From positions 16,691,501 through 16,755,500 of the forward strand of contig CM062202.1 of the NCBI GenBank assembly GCA_031216445.1: 64,000 bases of DNA, in the 5' to 3' direction. Under the pieces are notes generated by a model, which did not search any database, was not told the origin of the DNA, and worked only from the letters and a program-made list of their open reading frames with translations. Positions 36,352 to 51,306 of the stretch are shown piece after piece. This stretch comes from Lateolabrax maculatus. Its lineage: Eukaryota; Chordata; Actinopteri; Acropomatiformes; Lateolabracidae. The position numbers and the translations under genes were made by a program. Each line of letters begins with the position of its first letter. Position 1 is the stretch's first letter.

Positions 36352-37369
36352 CTGCAACAATGTCAAAGCAGTTTGTAGGAACCATGGTTATGTTGTGTTA
36401 TGTATTTACGTCAGTTTATATTGGTAACCTACCATTAGGGTGCAACAGACAGGATAATGGAGGCATGGGTGACGGGGCGATTGCACGGTTTTTACCCCTC
36501 ACATGTTTGTATTCACTCAGCAGCTACACCGGGAAGCCAGGTCAGTCATCATATCATCAAACGGGTTTGCTTGCAATATAACAGTAATCAATCTGTACTC
36601 GGATGCTCAAGAAATGGGAACCTAACCCAACAGTGAATCACCCTGGATTCTCCTCATTGAAGCAAGTTAAAAACAGTTATTTGCCAGCTGTCCTTCCTGC
36701 ATTTGCTTTTAGCTTATATTATATGTTAAAATCTTCGTATTTCTGTAGTATTACAGTTTGCTTTTCATTTGTGATTGTGATTGCATTTGTTAGGTTAAGT
36801 GAAGCTGTTAAAAGATATCCCTCATTAAACTACACAGTTTGGCATTCAACAGGATCATAAACTGTCAAACTGTGTTTAAGGTGTCTTGGTCAAGTTTTTT
36901 CTTGATTTAACATTCTTCGACTGCCTTATTTCATGTTTTTAGTTAAAGCATTTCTTAACTAGTCAGTATGTAAACCCTAAAGCACATTGGGAGTGCATCT
37001 CTGCTCTCAGGTCAGTTCAGATGGGAGTGCGTTGTCAAATCATCATTGATGTAGTGTGTGTAAATGATCATTCCTCCCTGAATTTACCACCTGAAATAAA
37101 ACCATTAAGACAGAAATCTGGATTATGTCATGTATGTAAGCATGATGCCTATCACTTGACTTTCCAATAAATCATATCATCTTCTAAAATCCACCTCACA
37201 GTAGATCATGGAAAACACCTCAAAACTTAAACAGTTAAGAATATAACAGAAGAAAACGAAATACATTTAGTGTTGTAGGTGTTGGCATAAACACAAACGG
37301 ATACCTGATTCTCCTAGAGCTATACAGAAGTTATGGTATGTTTTTCACTTAAGTGTCTGATTTACCTAC

Positions 37370-37462
37370 CAAGTGTCCTTTGAAGACATCCTCCTCCTTT
37401 TCTCTGAGATACACCACCAGGCAACAGACCAGGACCTCTCTCTTTCTTTCCACTGAATCATC
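37370..37462 (-). CDS. Possible isolated exon, 31 codons, phase 0/0
   Basis: On the minus strand a CACAG acceptor at 37,463 and a GTAGGT donor before 37,370 flank a 93-bp open frame encoding a charged and hydrophobic helix-like peptide beginning DDSVERKREVLVCCLVVYL. The spacing and frame look exon-like. It lies upstream of the four-exon unit at 35,684-36,351, but its end phase (0) does not fit that unit's first exon (which needs 1), so they are not directly joined. It may belong to the same gene through a missed exon, or be a remnant of a different one. Confidence 0.25.
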
Positions 37463-38479
37463 CTGTGAAGGAGAAAAACTAATCTCTTAAAACTGCTCAT
37501 CCATAAGGAAATAAACTAGTAGATTCATACTTTATAACGTTAAGTCACGTTATTAATATAGGTAGCTTATTACTCCACTAAGCCTTTTCCTGGGGCGTTT
37601 ACACATTGTGGTATCCAGTTCCCAGCCTGCCTTCACTTAGATCGCACTTGGACACAAAATATTATTTTTAGCTTTAACCTTACCCTCTCACATATACATA
37701 ATTGTTGCTAAATAAATATATATATTTAAAAAATCTTAACAACATAAAATTAAAATCTGTAAACTCTTAGTTCCCAATAGCTTTTTTCATTTGGTCTCCA
37801 CTCCTATCTTATGTTGTCAATGGAGCTGATTGATCAGGTGAGGTCAAAATTAGGGAGACAAATGGTTCAAAGGTCAAAAGGGAGAAATACCATTAATATC
37901 AACTTTACAAACTAAATTAGCTTAGGACAAGATGTAATTTCACTTAAGTTTAATGCTTTTTGAAAACGATTTCTTGCTCCGTGGGCTGATACAGTTAGTA
38001 GCTGTTTTGAATAAAACAAATAAAAAGTTACTTTACAAGAAACTTGATATTTGATGCAAACTTGGTCTTGGCAGCAAAACAAGTCCAGACAAATTCTTAG
38101 CTGCTTCTACTCAGTCAAGCAGTAGGAGAAGATAAACTAAAGCCTACAGATCAGAGTGTGACATGAACCCCCACATCACCTGGCAATAGAGACAGAAAGC
38201 TATAGCTGCATATTTATTTAATCTGACTGAAATCATTCTGATTAGAGATTACAGTTTGCTTACATGGACCAAAGTATTTCATCAGAATATAACTTTTTTT
38301 TTGACATGCGCAAAGTGGTTCCACCCAGCATCTAATCTGCCAAAAACAACAGAAGAACACAAACAAATCTATGGTGCTCAGCCTTAAATTGTGTTATGCT
38401 GAAAAACTGATCTATTTTAAATGTTCCTGACTATGTATGCTTACATGTCGTGTATTCCCAAAGGAATGTCTTTAATTAA
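37463..38479. other. Noncoding stretch between the minus-strand exons and the TMEM255B-like promoter
   Basis: AT-rich DNA; I see no further exon, although the missing 5' part of the minus-strand gene would be expected here. Confidence 0.35.
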
Positions 38480-38728
38480 ACGTTGCACAACACAGGGACT
38501 TTTCGCGTTGAAAAAATCTTCATCGACAGTAGGAGGAACGTGGCCGCCAGGAGTCTGTCTCGACAGCAGCAGCAGCAGGCGCGCAGGTTTCCCACCGCCC
38601 CTGAACGCAGCAGAGGCCGGGCTCCGCTGCATCCCCTCAGCGTCCGTACAGCAGAGAGCAGACACTGACACCTCGGCTGGACCCTGGCCCTCAGAGGAAA
38701 ACCTGCATTTCAGAGCGGTGGATCCATC
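38480..38728 (+). promoter_or_regulatory. GC-rich 5' UTR/promoter of the TMEM255B-like gene
   Basis: About 250 bp immediately before the start codon are CpG-rich (CGACAGCAGC, GCGCGC, CCGCCCC, CCGTACAG) within otherwise AT-rich DNA. Overlapping reading frames on both strands here look like by-products of GC content. This is the likely promoter and leader of the downstream gene; the start site is not resolved. Confidence 0.45.
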
Positions 38729-40979
38729 ATGACTGCGAGGATCCAGGCAGCGAGGGCCCCGGACAAACCTGCGCCCAGGAGCCGAGCAACAGGTACTGTG
38801 ATGCGCTCAGGTGCATCACACAGCCTGCCTATGTCTGACCTCAGTTACTATTAGTGTTAGTAGTAGTAGTAGTCTTTGCCTGTTGACCTTATTCCATTTA
38901 CATTTTATTTCTTTTAAATGTTCTTGAAGCCCAATATTAGCAGATATTTTGGCCTTGATAATTGTGTTTTGAGGCTGTTATACAGGTCATTTCACATGCA
39001 TATGTAGCCTTTATTTGGTTTTAGGTTTCTTTTTTGATTGACACTGTTAGTTCACAAAAGGTCAATGGCGTCATAATTAATTGTGTATTTTTTATTTATC
39101 TCTGCCACTCAGTAGTTGCAGTGCTGAACAGTTTCACAATAAAATGCTTATCCATGAGGGTGTTATATCAGGTAAAGATAGGAGGATGGGCTTACAGACA
39201 CTTGTTCTGTTGTTATTTCAATTTGGTTTCAACATAATAATCAGCGGATTGCATGCCAGAGGGTCAGATTTGGGTCTTCTAATATTAGGATTACTACAGA
39301 AAATAAAGACAGAATTGAAGATTTTTAGTTTACACCTTATAGCAAATGTGTTGTGGGGTTAACAGTATTATTAAAGCTTAGATGTACATTAAAAAGAAAA
39401 CCTAGAGGGAATAATAAATGTTATATTTACTTAAAACAAGAAAAAGAAAACAAGAAAAACACCTAGTGTAGGTACAGTGTATCTAGGGGGTCTTTTTCTT
39501 TTTACAGTCAAAACAAATAACTCTAACTGATAGATTTGAGTAAACATTACAAAATGAAAAGTCTTCTGTGGGACTAGCTCTGATTTTTTTTTTTTCTTCT
39601 CAATAAGGAACATTTTCTTGTTGGTGTTATTTGAGAAGCCTGAGGGTTAAAAGCTGTTTGGTTACACTGATTATACAGGAGCAGTGGATTTCATTCCACT
39701 ACTTTGCCTTAATACACTGAGATTTAAACATTCATGGCATTTGAACTGAACAAGATGGAGACATAGGGTTTGGATTGTTGTTTTTGGAATTACATTAAGT
39801 TAAATGAAATCAGTTTAAATTAGGTTTGTTTTGTCTACTTTGAAATTAAATTAGAAATATGCAAGTAACCAGCTGCCAAGAGGCTCACAGCTGGCAAGTA
39901 TTCAGTCTGGTTTATTTGTGTTTTATTTGTGCTGCGCTGTGCCATATAACACGACTGAGGGTTTCTCTCTCCTCTGTGGGTTGCAGAGCTGATGTTGAGG
40001 GTCAGGAGAGCTGTGTGGCTGGTGCTGGGCATGCTCAGTCTGTCCCTGCTGCTGGTGGTGCTGGGAGTCTACACAACGACGCGAACGGAAAGCCTGAATG
40101 TGACTGGCTACGCCTCCGGAGTGCTTGTAAGTTGTTTATTTGTCCCTCGATAATTCCCCGTCGTGATTTATTCGGCGAGATACAGCGAGATGACAGATTG
40201 GTATGATTGAAAGAAAACTCGGAAATGTTGGCTTTAAATTTCAAAGCTACCAGGAAATCAGCTGGATTTAAAAAAACTAAACTTATCAAAACTTCCTCCA
40301 GCATGTGATATCCATTATGAATTCTTTAGTCTCGCAGCGCCGGCCAAAAGTTTTGCTTTGCTCATTGTGGTCTTTCAATAGGCATTTGCTTGAGACACAC
40401 AACATTTCAGGCAGGCTGTGACATTGACGATTGACAGTTCTGTGCTTCGGCCTGACATCCACATGAGCACTTCCTCCAGTGATTAGACAGGCGCTTGGCT
40501 GCACTTCAACTTTTCTTCCGATTTTGAAACTGGAAGAACATAACGGGTCTTTGGAAGTACAGCAGAATAAAATTTGTTTTTAGAATTGTATCCACTAAAA
40601 TCAGCCTCTGGATGTATGTCTGCGGTGAGATTTGGGCCATGCAGTTACTGAGTCAAGATTCAATTTAAATCTTTTCGACCAACATCACGCAACATTAAAC
40701 ATACTGTATACATTTGAAATTATACCACAAGAGGTCTTTTCATAGCTGTTAAATGCCAACATTATCCTGTCATTCTTCATTTTGCTGAGTTCTTTGAAGA
40801 GAACCAAATCATAACAAAGTGTCACAGTTGTTATGTTTTTTTTTTATTATTATTGTGTTCATTATATTATGTTCTCTACAGCTGACCCTCGGATCGTTCC
40901 TGGGACTTCTGGGACTCTGCCTGGAAGTAAACCGCAAACAGCTGGTATATTCTCCTGCTGTCCGTGTATCTCTTCATCT

Positions 40980-41035
<56 letters not shown>

Positions 41036-44000
41036 CATCCTCTGTCATAATTTTTCCTCATGTTTTCCCAGTGCACACCCAGCTCTGACCCGCCAAGGTG
41101 GGTGTGGGTGTATGTTGGCCAAGAAAGATATATTGCACAGTATGTCAGCACGGTGACCAGCGGTGCTGCTCTGCAACATGTAGCACTGTTACTCCGGGGA
41201 ATTCTAAATTGTATCAAGGAAGGGAAAGCAATTCCCCTTTTTATCCTTTCATTAAATCTCATGTTTCAGCCTTCACTTTTAAAATGCCTGTCCAGATTTT
41301 TGTGGGAGAGCCCAATATTAATCCTTGTTGGCAGTTATAGGACAGATAGTAACACAGCAGGTACATTGACTGTCCGCTACTACCTCCCCCAAACAGTGAC
41401 TGTCGAGTCATAGCTTAACTCGCTGTAACAGTGGCAGAGAGTGAGGACCCAATCGCAGAAATGGACAGGAGACAAGGCGGTATCTCTTTAAAGCTTTTAC
41501 TTTGGCATGGCGAGAACCAGAAATGCAGCAAAGCCCTCTATAAACTGAAGGCGAGCACAGGCTGAAGGAGAGAAGTCTGATATACCCACAAGCCGACGAG
41601 CGGATTGAGCAGGGCTCGGTGAGTGTTGATTGCAGGCAGATGCAAAGACTCAGCTCTCAGCCAGGGAGGCAGGTGGGCACCTCTGTTGCACAGGGTTTAG
41701 TATCAGCCAGCATGAGAAAACAATCTACCAGTGTGACACCACAGTAGGCTCAGCAGGTCAGTCAGGCTTTGTATTTCTTCACAGCTGTGTTTGAAATCAC
41801 TCCCTCGCTCACTCACTACTTGCTGCATAACAGAAAAACTTGAGTCTTTCCAAAATCAAAACCACAGGAGTGAATGTGCAAGGGATGGATTAAACAGTAT
41901 AGTTAGTAGTAGTAGAGTTTTACATTCCAGCAACTTCAACCAACATTACTCGAGATGGCATCAAGTTTGTTAATCACATCAATTTATCCTTTTTCCTTGT
42001 AACATACAAAGTGAAAAGAGGAGTACAGATAATCTGAGAAAATAGAACAAATGCACAGTTTCTCAAATGCACAAGACTGACACAGAGGAGCCAAAATATG
42101 AGAATCTAACGTCTAGTATTCTTTGTATAGTATAGAATATTTTAAGTATATGTGTGGTTGTGTAATTTTATTTAAAGTAACAATCTCAAAGATCTCCGTT
42201 TTGTTCTCTTTGGCGGGGCCTAGGGCAATAAGCAGTTATTGCAGGTGTGTTTTCTCACTTCCCAGAGATCAATGTCTTCACTGACGGTCGCTTTGCATTT
42301 TTGAGAGTTTGCCTTCATCTGAACATCAAATTTGTTTATTTTTCTTCAGATTTGCAATTGCTTTTGACGTTTCATCCTCTGTAGTCGTCAATCTTTTCTT
42401 TGTTTGTTGTTTGCTTCACACACAAGTGCCTTGAAAAGTGAGTCTGTTTCATTAGCTCTGGCGGACCAGTGTTGCCACAGACACCCAGTTTGTAAGTTTG
42501 CAAGGGCTTTCATCAGTGGGCCATAGGCTCAATCACCATAGTGTTACCTCATTTGGCGATAGATAGATAGATTGTGCTGTAACAGGCATTAATTCAAATA
42601 AAAATGTTCGAGATTATAATTTAACTGCAACATGTTCACTGTCTTTTTAGATATCCATCCTGTACACTGCTGCTGTAGTAAACCACTGCAGTAAAAATAC
42701 ATGGAAAAACAGCACTAGATGCTGAACTACTGTCCAGTCCTTCAACACACGTTCCTCTCACAACTCTACATGAGGCAACTTATCCCCATGTTATTTCAGC
42801 CTTTCTAAATTTGAAGCATATCTGCTGATCATTATTAGAGTACATTACCTAGAAGCAACTATTGTATTGCTGTTTTACAGTATGTGAACAGGACATTTGG
42901 TAATTTGATTTGTTTAAGAAAGACGCATTTATGTTGTTGTTGAACATTTAACAGCGTGTGCCCGCTGTGACGTTAATGTCTCAATAAGATAATTAACTCA
43001 ACCTCTGTGTACCATATGTCATGTCTGGGTCAAATATTTGTGGCTCTGATGCAGTCGTCCTGATATGTATTACACACCCTCCACAAGTGTAGCTGTAGTT
43101 TAAAATTCATCTGGAACATGCAACAGTTGTCTGGATCATGGTCAAGACATTTTAGGGTGAACCCTAGCCTGACTAATTCACAAATGCATATTAGTCTGGA
43201 ACCTTTCAGGTAATTTTAAATTTACAAGGGGCGTTATCAACGAGCGCAGACCAAAATGCGTCTTGACGCAATGGGATATACTTACAACCAATCAGAGCAA
43301 CCCTCTAAAAGAACTTTTTTCAGACATAATCTGGCTTCTTGTCAAACTTTGCACCCATCAAATAACACTAGTTTTTTATCTGGTATTTTAAAGATTTTAC
43401 ATGGAAATTCTCTCATTTACTCTTTTCTCTTTGTTCCTCCTCCAGCTGACGGCTGCGATTGTATTCCTCAGCTTTGGGATCGTCACCTCTTTTCTGTGCC
43501 TCATGATTGACGGCGTCTGTATCGTCTTGAACATGGTGAGTAACCTGCACTTGCATGTGTGTACTGCAACACTACAGAGGATGAAACAGAGCAGTAATAG
43601 TAAACTGTGGACCAATAACAAACCACTGTGCTGGTTGACTGCGATCCACCTGGACAGCCTCCTGGCTCGCAGTGTGTGCCAACATCAGTCTCTTGGCAAT
43701 AATGACAATTTACACAATTTTGTCCATGAAAAAAGTTCCCACGAATTACACTTCAGTCTTAAAACATTTGCTAGCTGGACCAAGAGGCACATTAGGCGTG
43801 AAGTACTGGAGGAAGTCCAGTGGTCTTTCTCTTCATACGTTGAGACATCTGATGATGATTGAGATTCATTAGACACAGTTATTGAATGTGATTGATGCTG
43901 CTGTAATAGACAGCTGGCTCCGTAAAAGAACATTTAATGTGTTAAAAAAAAAACTATGTTACACTCCTGTTTCGAACCTCTAAAATAAAGAAAAAACTCA

Positions 44001-47000
44001 AATAAAGTGCAACAGATTCAGGATGGTTCTAGATTCCTTCACTGAATTTGATTGTGTAATCGGAGACGTTATCAGGGCACACCCGAGAGGGGTGCCGAGT
44101 TGGAACAGTAAAACTGAATAAAAGGAATCACACTGCCATCTTTAACCTTTTGTACTCTTTGTACCCTTTTGTACAAAATACCCTACTGTGTTCTTTTTTT
44201 ATAATGAAAGCAGAGGGAAAATGTCAACCGGACTTTGATTAATTTTAACTACTGTATAAATTATACAAGTGGTCTCCTTTGAAACATGAGATTGTATAAT
44301 GTTTAACTATAGTACTGTGCTCACAGTATGTATTGTAGAGGATTTAGGGGTTAGACCACCTTTTAAGAATACATTCTCAAAGTTACTGTAAGTCACGTCG
44401 TGTGTTTAGTGTGTTGAAGGCAGGGAGTCTATTCAGTGTGGTAGTATGATGTTCAAGAGGTTAAAGCACAACATCTCACCTGTGTTCAGTTTATTCAAAA
44501 CCAGATAAGTACTTAATATCCATATATAGTTTATATTCATGGTAGTGGTATATATGGTATATATATGGTATATGGTAGATAGTTATCATATATAGTTAAT
44601 TTATAGAAAAGTTTTAAGGCGATCCCATAACACAAATATGTAATATAAACAATAATATCATCAACTAGACAACAGAACAACACTTCCCACAAAAGAAGAA
44701 CAATCATAAGTCAACATAAAAGGTGGATATTTTCACCTGTGTTTTGTTTTATTTCACCATACAAAGCATGGGAAAGGTTTTCCTCAACTTCTTAGTTGTA
44801 AGTCAACATCAGTGTTGGTCCAAATCAAACCACACACATCGCACCAGGGACATTGATAGAAGTCCAGAACTTAACAATCTCTCCCTGACAGAGTCTGATA
44901 TGTTGTATTTCATATTATATTTCAAAATGTTGTTAATAAACCTTATTTTACCAATTTAGAAGAGCCACAAACAATATTTTGTTCCAAGTTTTCTAAAATT
45001 GACCACAAACAGACTCCAAACTCAACACTGTCTATTTTTTTTTTTTTTTTTCATAACGATTCGATGGTGCTGTTTTTGAAAGGAAACCCTTTGGATAATA
45101 TTTCTTTGTGTACATTTTGCCAGGACATGCGCCCACTGAAAGCAGGGAGATGCCAGCATTACAGCAGTGGCAACGGCTACATCTATGAGAATTTCTACAC
45201 CTCTGTGAGTAAAGATGTACTGATGTATACAAATATTATCCTGAGACCAATTCAGACAACTTATCACAATCTGAATTACAATTGAATGCAAGCATAAGTC
45301 AGATGTAGCCCCACTTTCTCCTAGAAAGACAAATCAACGGTAAATTAAGGGTATTTTTCCATTTCAGCTACAGTTGAGTTGTGTTGGTCTGTGTTGTATT
45401 TGCAGGTGTCTACATTTTGAGCCTGCGTTTTCTTTTTCAGGTCTCGTGTTGGAATCTAAAGGAGTCTTGTAGCATGACGATACGAAGTGGGACCTGTTAC
45501 TGCTGCGACCTGTACGACTGCGCCAAGTGAGACAATGCATTATTATCCTACGATATTACTTCAGTATGTTGTTACCACCGCCATGTCGTCACAATTTAAA
45601 TTACACACTCTGCACTAAAATATCCTAATTACCATTTCAGAATTGTCACTCTACTCTCTGGCTTCGTCTTGTCATTAATTCGTGGACTTGTCTAGCAAAT
45701 TAAAATGAATTTATAATAAACAGAGCTGTTGTTTTGTTCTGCAGTGGAGGCTACCTCAGCAACTACTATGAGTTTCTTGGAGTACAAAGCTGTGAGGAAG
45801 TTTTCACTCTGTACATTTTAATTTGGACCCTCACCGGCCTCAACCTCGTGGCCTTCTTCACAGGCATCCTCACCACAGCAGTGCTGGGCAGCATCAAGGA
45901 CTTGGTAAGGTACACATCCACGGACACAGACTCAAACACGTGTTTATAAATGTCCATATATTCTGTGGACATGGTTCAATTGGTACATTTAAGTTTAATT
46001 AAAAGCAAATTATCTTTGTTTACTTTGCCTCTCTGTGCCCCAGCTGGCCTAGCTGTAAGTGAGATGTGCAAAAGACCTGAGCCTCTGAGGCTTAAGTCTA
46101 TAAGAATTCCTTTTCTATTTTCTTTTAACAATAAAACCCTATTAATAATCATTTAAAATGACTTCTGCTTGATGTTTAAGTTTCACAAACCTTTGAGCAA
46201 ACGTTTGTTACTAGGAGGCATAAGAACTCGAAACAAGCTTGAGCCGATCATGTTGTCTTTCACCCAAAGCCAACAATTAATACTTCTTGAATGAGAAATC
46301 AGTTCCACCCACTCTTTTAAAATCCCTGTATGCTGCTGATCAGCCTTTAGTCAGATTGAACTCTGCACGAGCTGGAGGAGGCAGGTGTAGATTGCGACAG
46401 GTTTTTCACTTTTTATTAAGGAGAAATCACTTCCACTGCCAGCAGTGCATTTGTGTATAGCCAGCTGAACTGTGGATCAAACTGAAAAGAAAAGTGTCTG
46501 GCAGGTCATGTCCAGCCAGCTGTACCACAAAGAACACCTGTTACACAAAGTCTGCCATGACAGTGAAAACCTTAAAAGCCTTAAAGCCTTAACCTTCCTG
46601 ACCTGAAGCCATTCTCACTTGTTGTACAATGTGGGACTCACCGTGCATAGATTTTTATACTGTACTCTTAATCATCCCACCCTGATTAGCTGATGAGACA
46701 TACAGTGAAGCAGGGGGTTCAGGAGAGGTCCGGAGTTCATAACGAAGAGTTCAGAGATAGTTAAAAAGCAACAAAACCTTTATTCTGTACAGCTTTTAAA
46801 GGCCAAGACCTTTGTGTCTGAGACATTACATTAAATATTCAGTTTTATAGCATATCCCTCTACAGAAACCCAACTATATTCATCCATAAAAAAAGTAAAA
46901 ACAGCTACTCAACCCTACCCTGGCTGCATATCTTCTCTACTTCTCAGCGATTTAGTAGACATGGCATGTTTGGTATCAGGAGGTTCCAGGCAATTATAGG

Positions 47001-50000
47001 TGTCAGCTAAGATCTTACTTTAACCTCTCAACAATACAACTCAGATTGATGAAGAAAAGTGCTGAAACGGAGGCAAACTAAATGTAATTCAATCTCAGTT
47101 TCACTGAGATGTTATCGAGTTGGGCGGTTTTTCTTATATGGACTGTGTGGTCTCACAATCTCTGGTTGTTTCCTGGAATGTTATCAGATTCAATTTAACT
47201 ACCAAAAAAACCTGGTCAGTAAAACATGTATACTTGGAATTGATGTGTAAGGAGTATTAAATGGCTACAACTGAGTCCGAAGGTCGGGGCTTGGTTACAT
47301 CATTTCTGGTGGGAACACAAAGTGTGTGACCAGAGATGGTTTCTAATCCATGACAAGGTCTTTAGTTGTAGCTACATCTAATTTGAAAAATGTGGGTCTA
47401 ATTCAATAGCATACCAGCGTTCAGCCAGATGATCTGAGGGAAAGAAAATGAGCCTGCCCTAAGTAAGTGTGAGAGTGTGAATGTTGAGAGTCTCGTATGC
47501 TGTGGTTAGATGACTGGAAGACAGTCACCGCGAAATCAGAAACACTAAACTGGTAATAGGTTCACATGTTCATTCAAGTTCACATCTGTCTAAATGCTGT
47601 TGTGTTGCAAAAAGGCTTTGTGTACCAGGGCAGCGGTTTGCCTGCATAATAAACTGTCCCTTATCTCTCTCAGTCACAGCATGTTGTAATGGGATCATTG
47701 TAAATACACAATGTCAAAAATGTAATTTGCAATATTCCAAAGCCTGTGTGGTTTCAAATCAATCCATGATTATGTCCAGTTCAGTTCAGACCTTATTTTA
47801 TCCCACAAAAATGAAATTCATTTTGCAAGACAAACTTAAAACTGTAAGAACACAATAGAAGTTATAATGCAAAAACACACCACTATCTAAGTTTGTTTTT
47901 TTTTTGGTTGTATTATTTCTGAAAGCCTCAAGTTTCCATTGAAACAACAACCGTCACCCTCTTGTTCCAGCCTGCAGAATGAGAAAACCCTATTGAGATC
48001 AGTTCATGTACCTGTGCAGGAGCTCAGTTTTTCTCCTGTTTCTCCAGCCAGAGACTCTCATCCACCTCCATGCAACAAGAGCACCAAAGACAGGATGTGA
48101 AGTTGAGAAAGCGGGACATGACAAGTAATAAAAAAATTAGAAATACTGATCGTAGTATCAGTAGGGATAGGCAGATGCTAAGCCCCCATCCTGATGGTTC
48201 ATCAAAAGCATTCCTTCACTACTCCTCCTGCAGCTTCCTCTTATAAAACCATCGGAGACATTGGCTCAAACACACTTTTCCCATCAAATTCCATAAACAC
48301 TCTAAAACCATCTGATACAATCCATCACTTTTACATGTTTCATTTTAGTGTTCAGTTTGAGAGGAGATTCTAAAGTTCTTTCAGGAGAACTAACTAGTGA
48401 CTAGATATGCTGTGTCAAATTATTTTGTTCATTTTGGGGGAAATTGCTCTCAAAATAATATCCTGGAATAAATATCCGCTATCTCCACACATAAGATGAT
48501 TTGAGAGGTGTGTCTTAAGGCTTTGCACCAAGACAAAGGTCACTGTTCCTGGTCGCTGCTCCTTCCAGAGAAAGAAACAGGGAAGAGAAAAGAAAGAAAG
48601 AACCAGAATTTTGTTTAAGTTGTTTTTGTAAGAAACAATGCCCAAAATTCACTGGTGAATATGTGAATATTTTCAGGTTTTTTTCACCCTTCTATGTTAG
48701 TAAATTGAATATCTTTGGGTTTTGGACGGTTCGTTGGACAAAACAACAATCTGAAGACACCACCTTGGACTCTGGGAAAATGTGATTTTCACATTTTTCA
48801 CTAACTTCTGACATTTTATTGACCAAACGCCTAATCAAGAAAAACATTTTGTGTTTGACTCGTTTGGTAGACACCAAACTGATATCAATTTCAACGTGTG
48901 TCCACCCCTCTAAATAGTATGGTGTTATTGCCACTGATGAGTGTGGGCTGTCCTAGATCAACCCTGCCTACTTTAAACAACAAGATTCAGCGTTTTTGTG
49001 GTCTATGCAGCTTTATGCTGCCAGAGATCAAGCTGATCTGGCCTGAGTGAACCTAAACTCAGGAGATGAGTGCCAACAGACCAAACAGTAAATAACATTA
49101 TCTGCAACAACTTAGGGATTTAGTTATCTTTAAATCAGTATGTGTCTTTAGTGTAGGAATGTATTCAGATTTTCCTCCTCATGATCTTAAATTTGATATG
49201 ATTCATTCAGTACTATCAGTCAATTGCTGACGCCTCTGTGTCAGACTTTTAATATCGGAGTCCCAGACGTTTCCAGATCTGTAGGAGTGGCAAATCATTA
49301 TCTGGAATTGTCCATTCCATACAGTATTTGCTACACACCTTTAAGATATGTTTTATAGGTTATTTTTTCATATCTGGCTGCAGTAGATTAGGTAAAAGAC
49401 ATGGAAAGTAACAGTTTGTAAAATTTATAGATCTGCAGCCTCCTACAGTTTTGGATTTAACTGCAAGCATGCTGCTGACAGACCACCCAAATGGAGACCA
49501 AACAAAAATTCGGTCCAGATTCATCAAAGGTTTTTGCAGGGAAGAATGTATGCTGCATCACTAAAATGACCTGATAAGAGTGCTCGTCGCTAAGTGTATG
49601 ACAAGTGTGTGACAAGTGTGCTAAATAGTGTTTGAAAAAATTTAAGCAACTCCCATAATTGCAGAATAATGTGTAGATGACCCATTTGCGGAAAGATTCA
49701 GCATCATACATTTGACAGATGGAGCTTAGCGTCAGTTCAGGCAGGGCACTGAAGTCCTGCTTTCATACCATCTGACTTGTAAAGTCCAGTCATGTTCATG
49801 CAGGTGTGCACTTCTTACTGTTACTCTGCTGATACACTCGTGCCAACAAAGTTTGCTGCCACAGTTCCCTCCACCACTTCCACCCTTTTATTCAAGGGCA
49901 GCATTTTTGGTTTTGTTGATTTAAAAGCCCTGAAAACACATGAAGTCCTACATGAACACGAAATTCTGACAAAGCTGAGGGAGCTTTGGTTATTTCACAC

Positions 50001-51306
50001 GAGAGATTTCTGTGTTTGTGTTTTTGTCCTTTTCACTGGTTTGAAGTGGATGGTACTGGGTCGGAAAAAGGTGATGTTACATACGTCTGTCCACCAACCA
50101 CGTTATAGCAACATTTGAATCATAATGTGATAAAATAAATAATGACACTTGTGGGGTTTGCTTATGTTGCAAGGCAGTCCTGATAAAGCACATTAACTGA
50201 GTTTTGATTGTTCAACTCTTAATAATAACTAAGGATGTCTTTTAACCAATCTGTAACTTTGATCGTGGCTAATGTAGTCATGAACATTTCATGTTACAGA
50301 GATATCGATAATGTGAAACCAAGTTTTTAGGGGATTTGATAGTTCCTCGACTCAAGTGTTAGTCGGTAGCAGGGAATACAGGGCTGGGGAAATGCAGACG
50401 GAGGAAAATGTTCAATTGTAAATCCAGATACAGGTTCAAAAACTCAGGAGAAAACACAAGGAAAGAAACCAACAATGAACTGACAAGGAACAAGTGATCT
50501 TGCCTGGTAGAAGCAGCGACTGACTTACAAGAGGAGTGAAAACAGGTGAGGCTCATGAGGAACAGGTGAAGACAATTACAAAGGCGGGAAAACACACAGA
50601 GGCAGGGAGGGAAGTTACGGAAATGAGAGGAAAGAGACTACTACAAAATAAAACAGGAAACAAAGCATGAATAACAAGACTACCGAAATAGTAACAAAAG
50701 TAACATGGCAAACTAGTCTTTAAAGTCCTTTGAATAGAGTCATCCAGAAACACAACTAAACAGGAGAGGGGAACACAGGCAGTTTATGACAGTGAGTGTT
50801 TCTGACTGAACTGATTTTGCAGATTACAGTTGTCTCGGTTCAGTTTTCAGTTATCCAAACTAAATTAGGATCATATTTAGATTTGTTTAAATTGTGATGG
50901 GTCCAAGTGGCCTGGTGCTCATTTTAGCGATAAGACATATAAAATATAAACAAGATAAGCTGTGCTGACCGTCTACAGTGGAGACTTTCCGTGATCATGG
51001 CCAACAATGTTGTAATCAGAGTGTGTGTTCCCATCGGACCACTTTAAACATCTGTATCATTTCATTTGTAATGTGTATTTTTTAATGTGTGCACATTGTA
51101 TATCAGAGATCATTGCACTTATATAATAATGCATATAATAATACTGTGTGTGTGTGTTTTTCTTTGTTTTGTGTCAGAGGAGCCCTGTGACCGAGGCCTC
51201 TGAGAGCACAGCATCTTCCCCTACTGCTCCTCTTCTGATGAACGCCAACACACACACAGTTCACCAGCTCCACCCAGTCAGTGTGCGGTCAACACACACA
51301 CACACA

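Noticed and set aside
36603..36860. 85-codon plus-strand ORF with hydrophobic stretch
   Set aside because: AT-rich hydrophobic translation without motif; no splice or promoter support.
40819..41262. ORFs over exon 3 and the CA repeat
   Set aside because: They read through the donor into TH or VC repeats; only the 63-bp exon is real.
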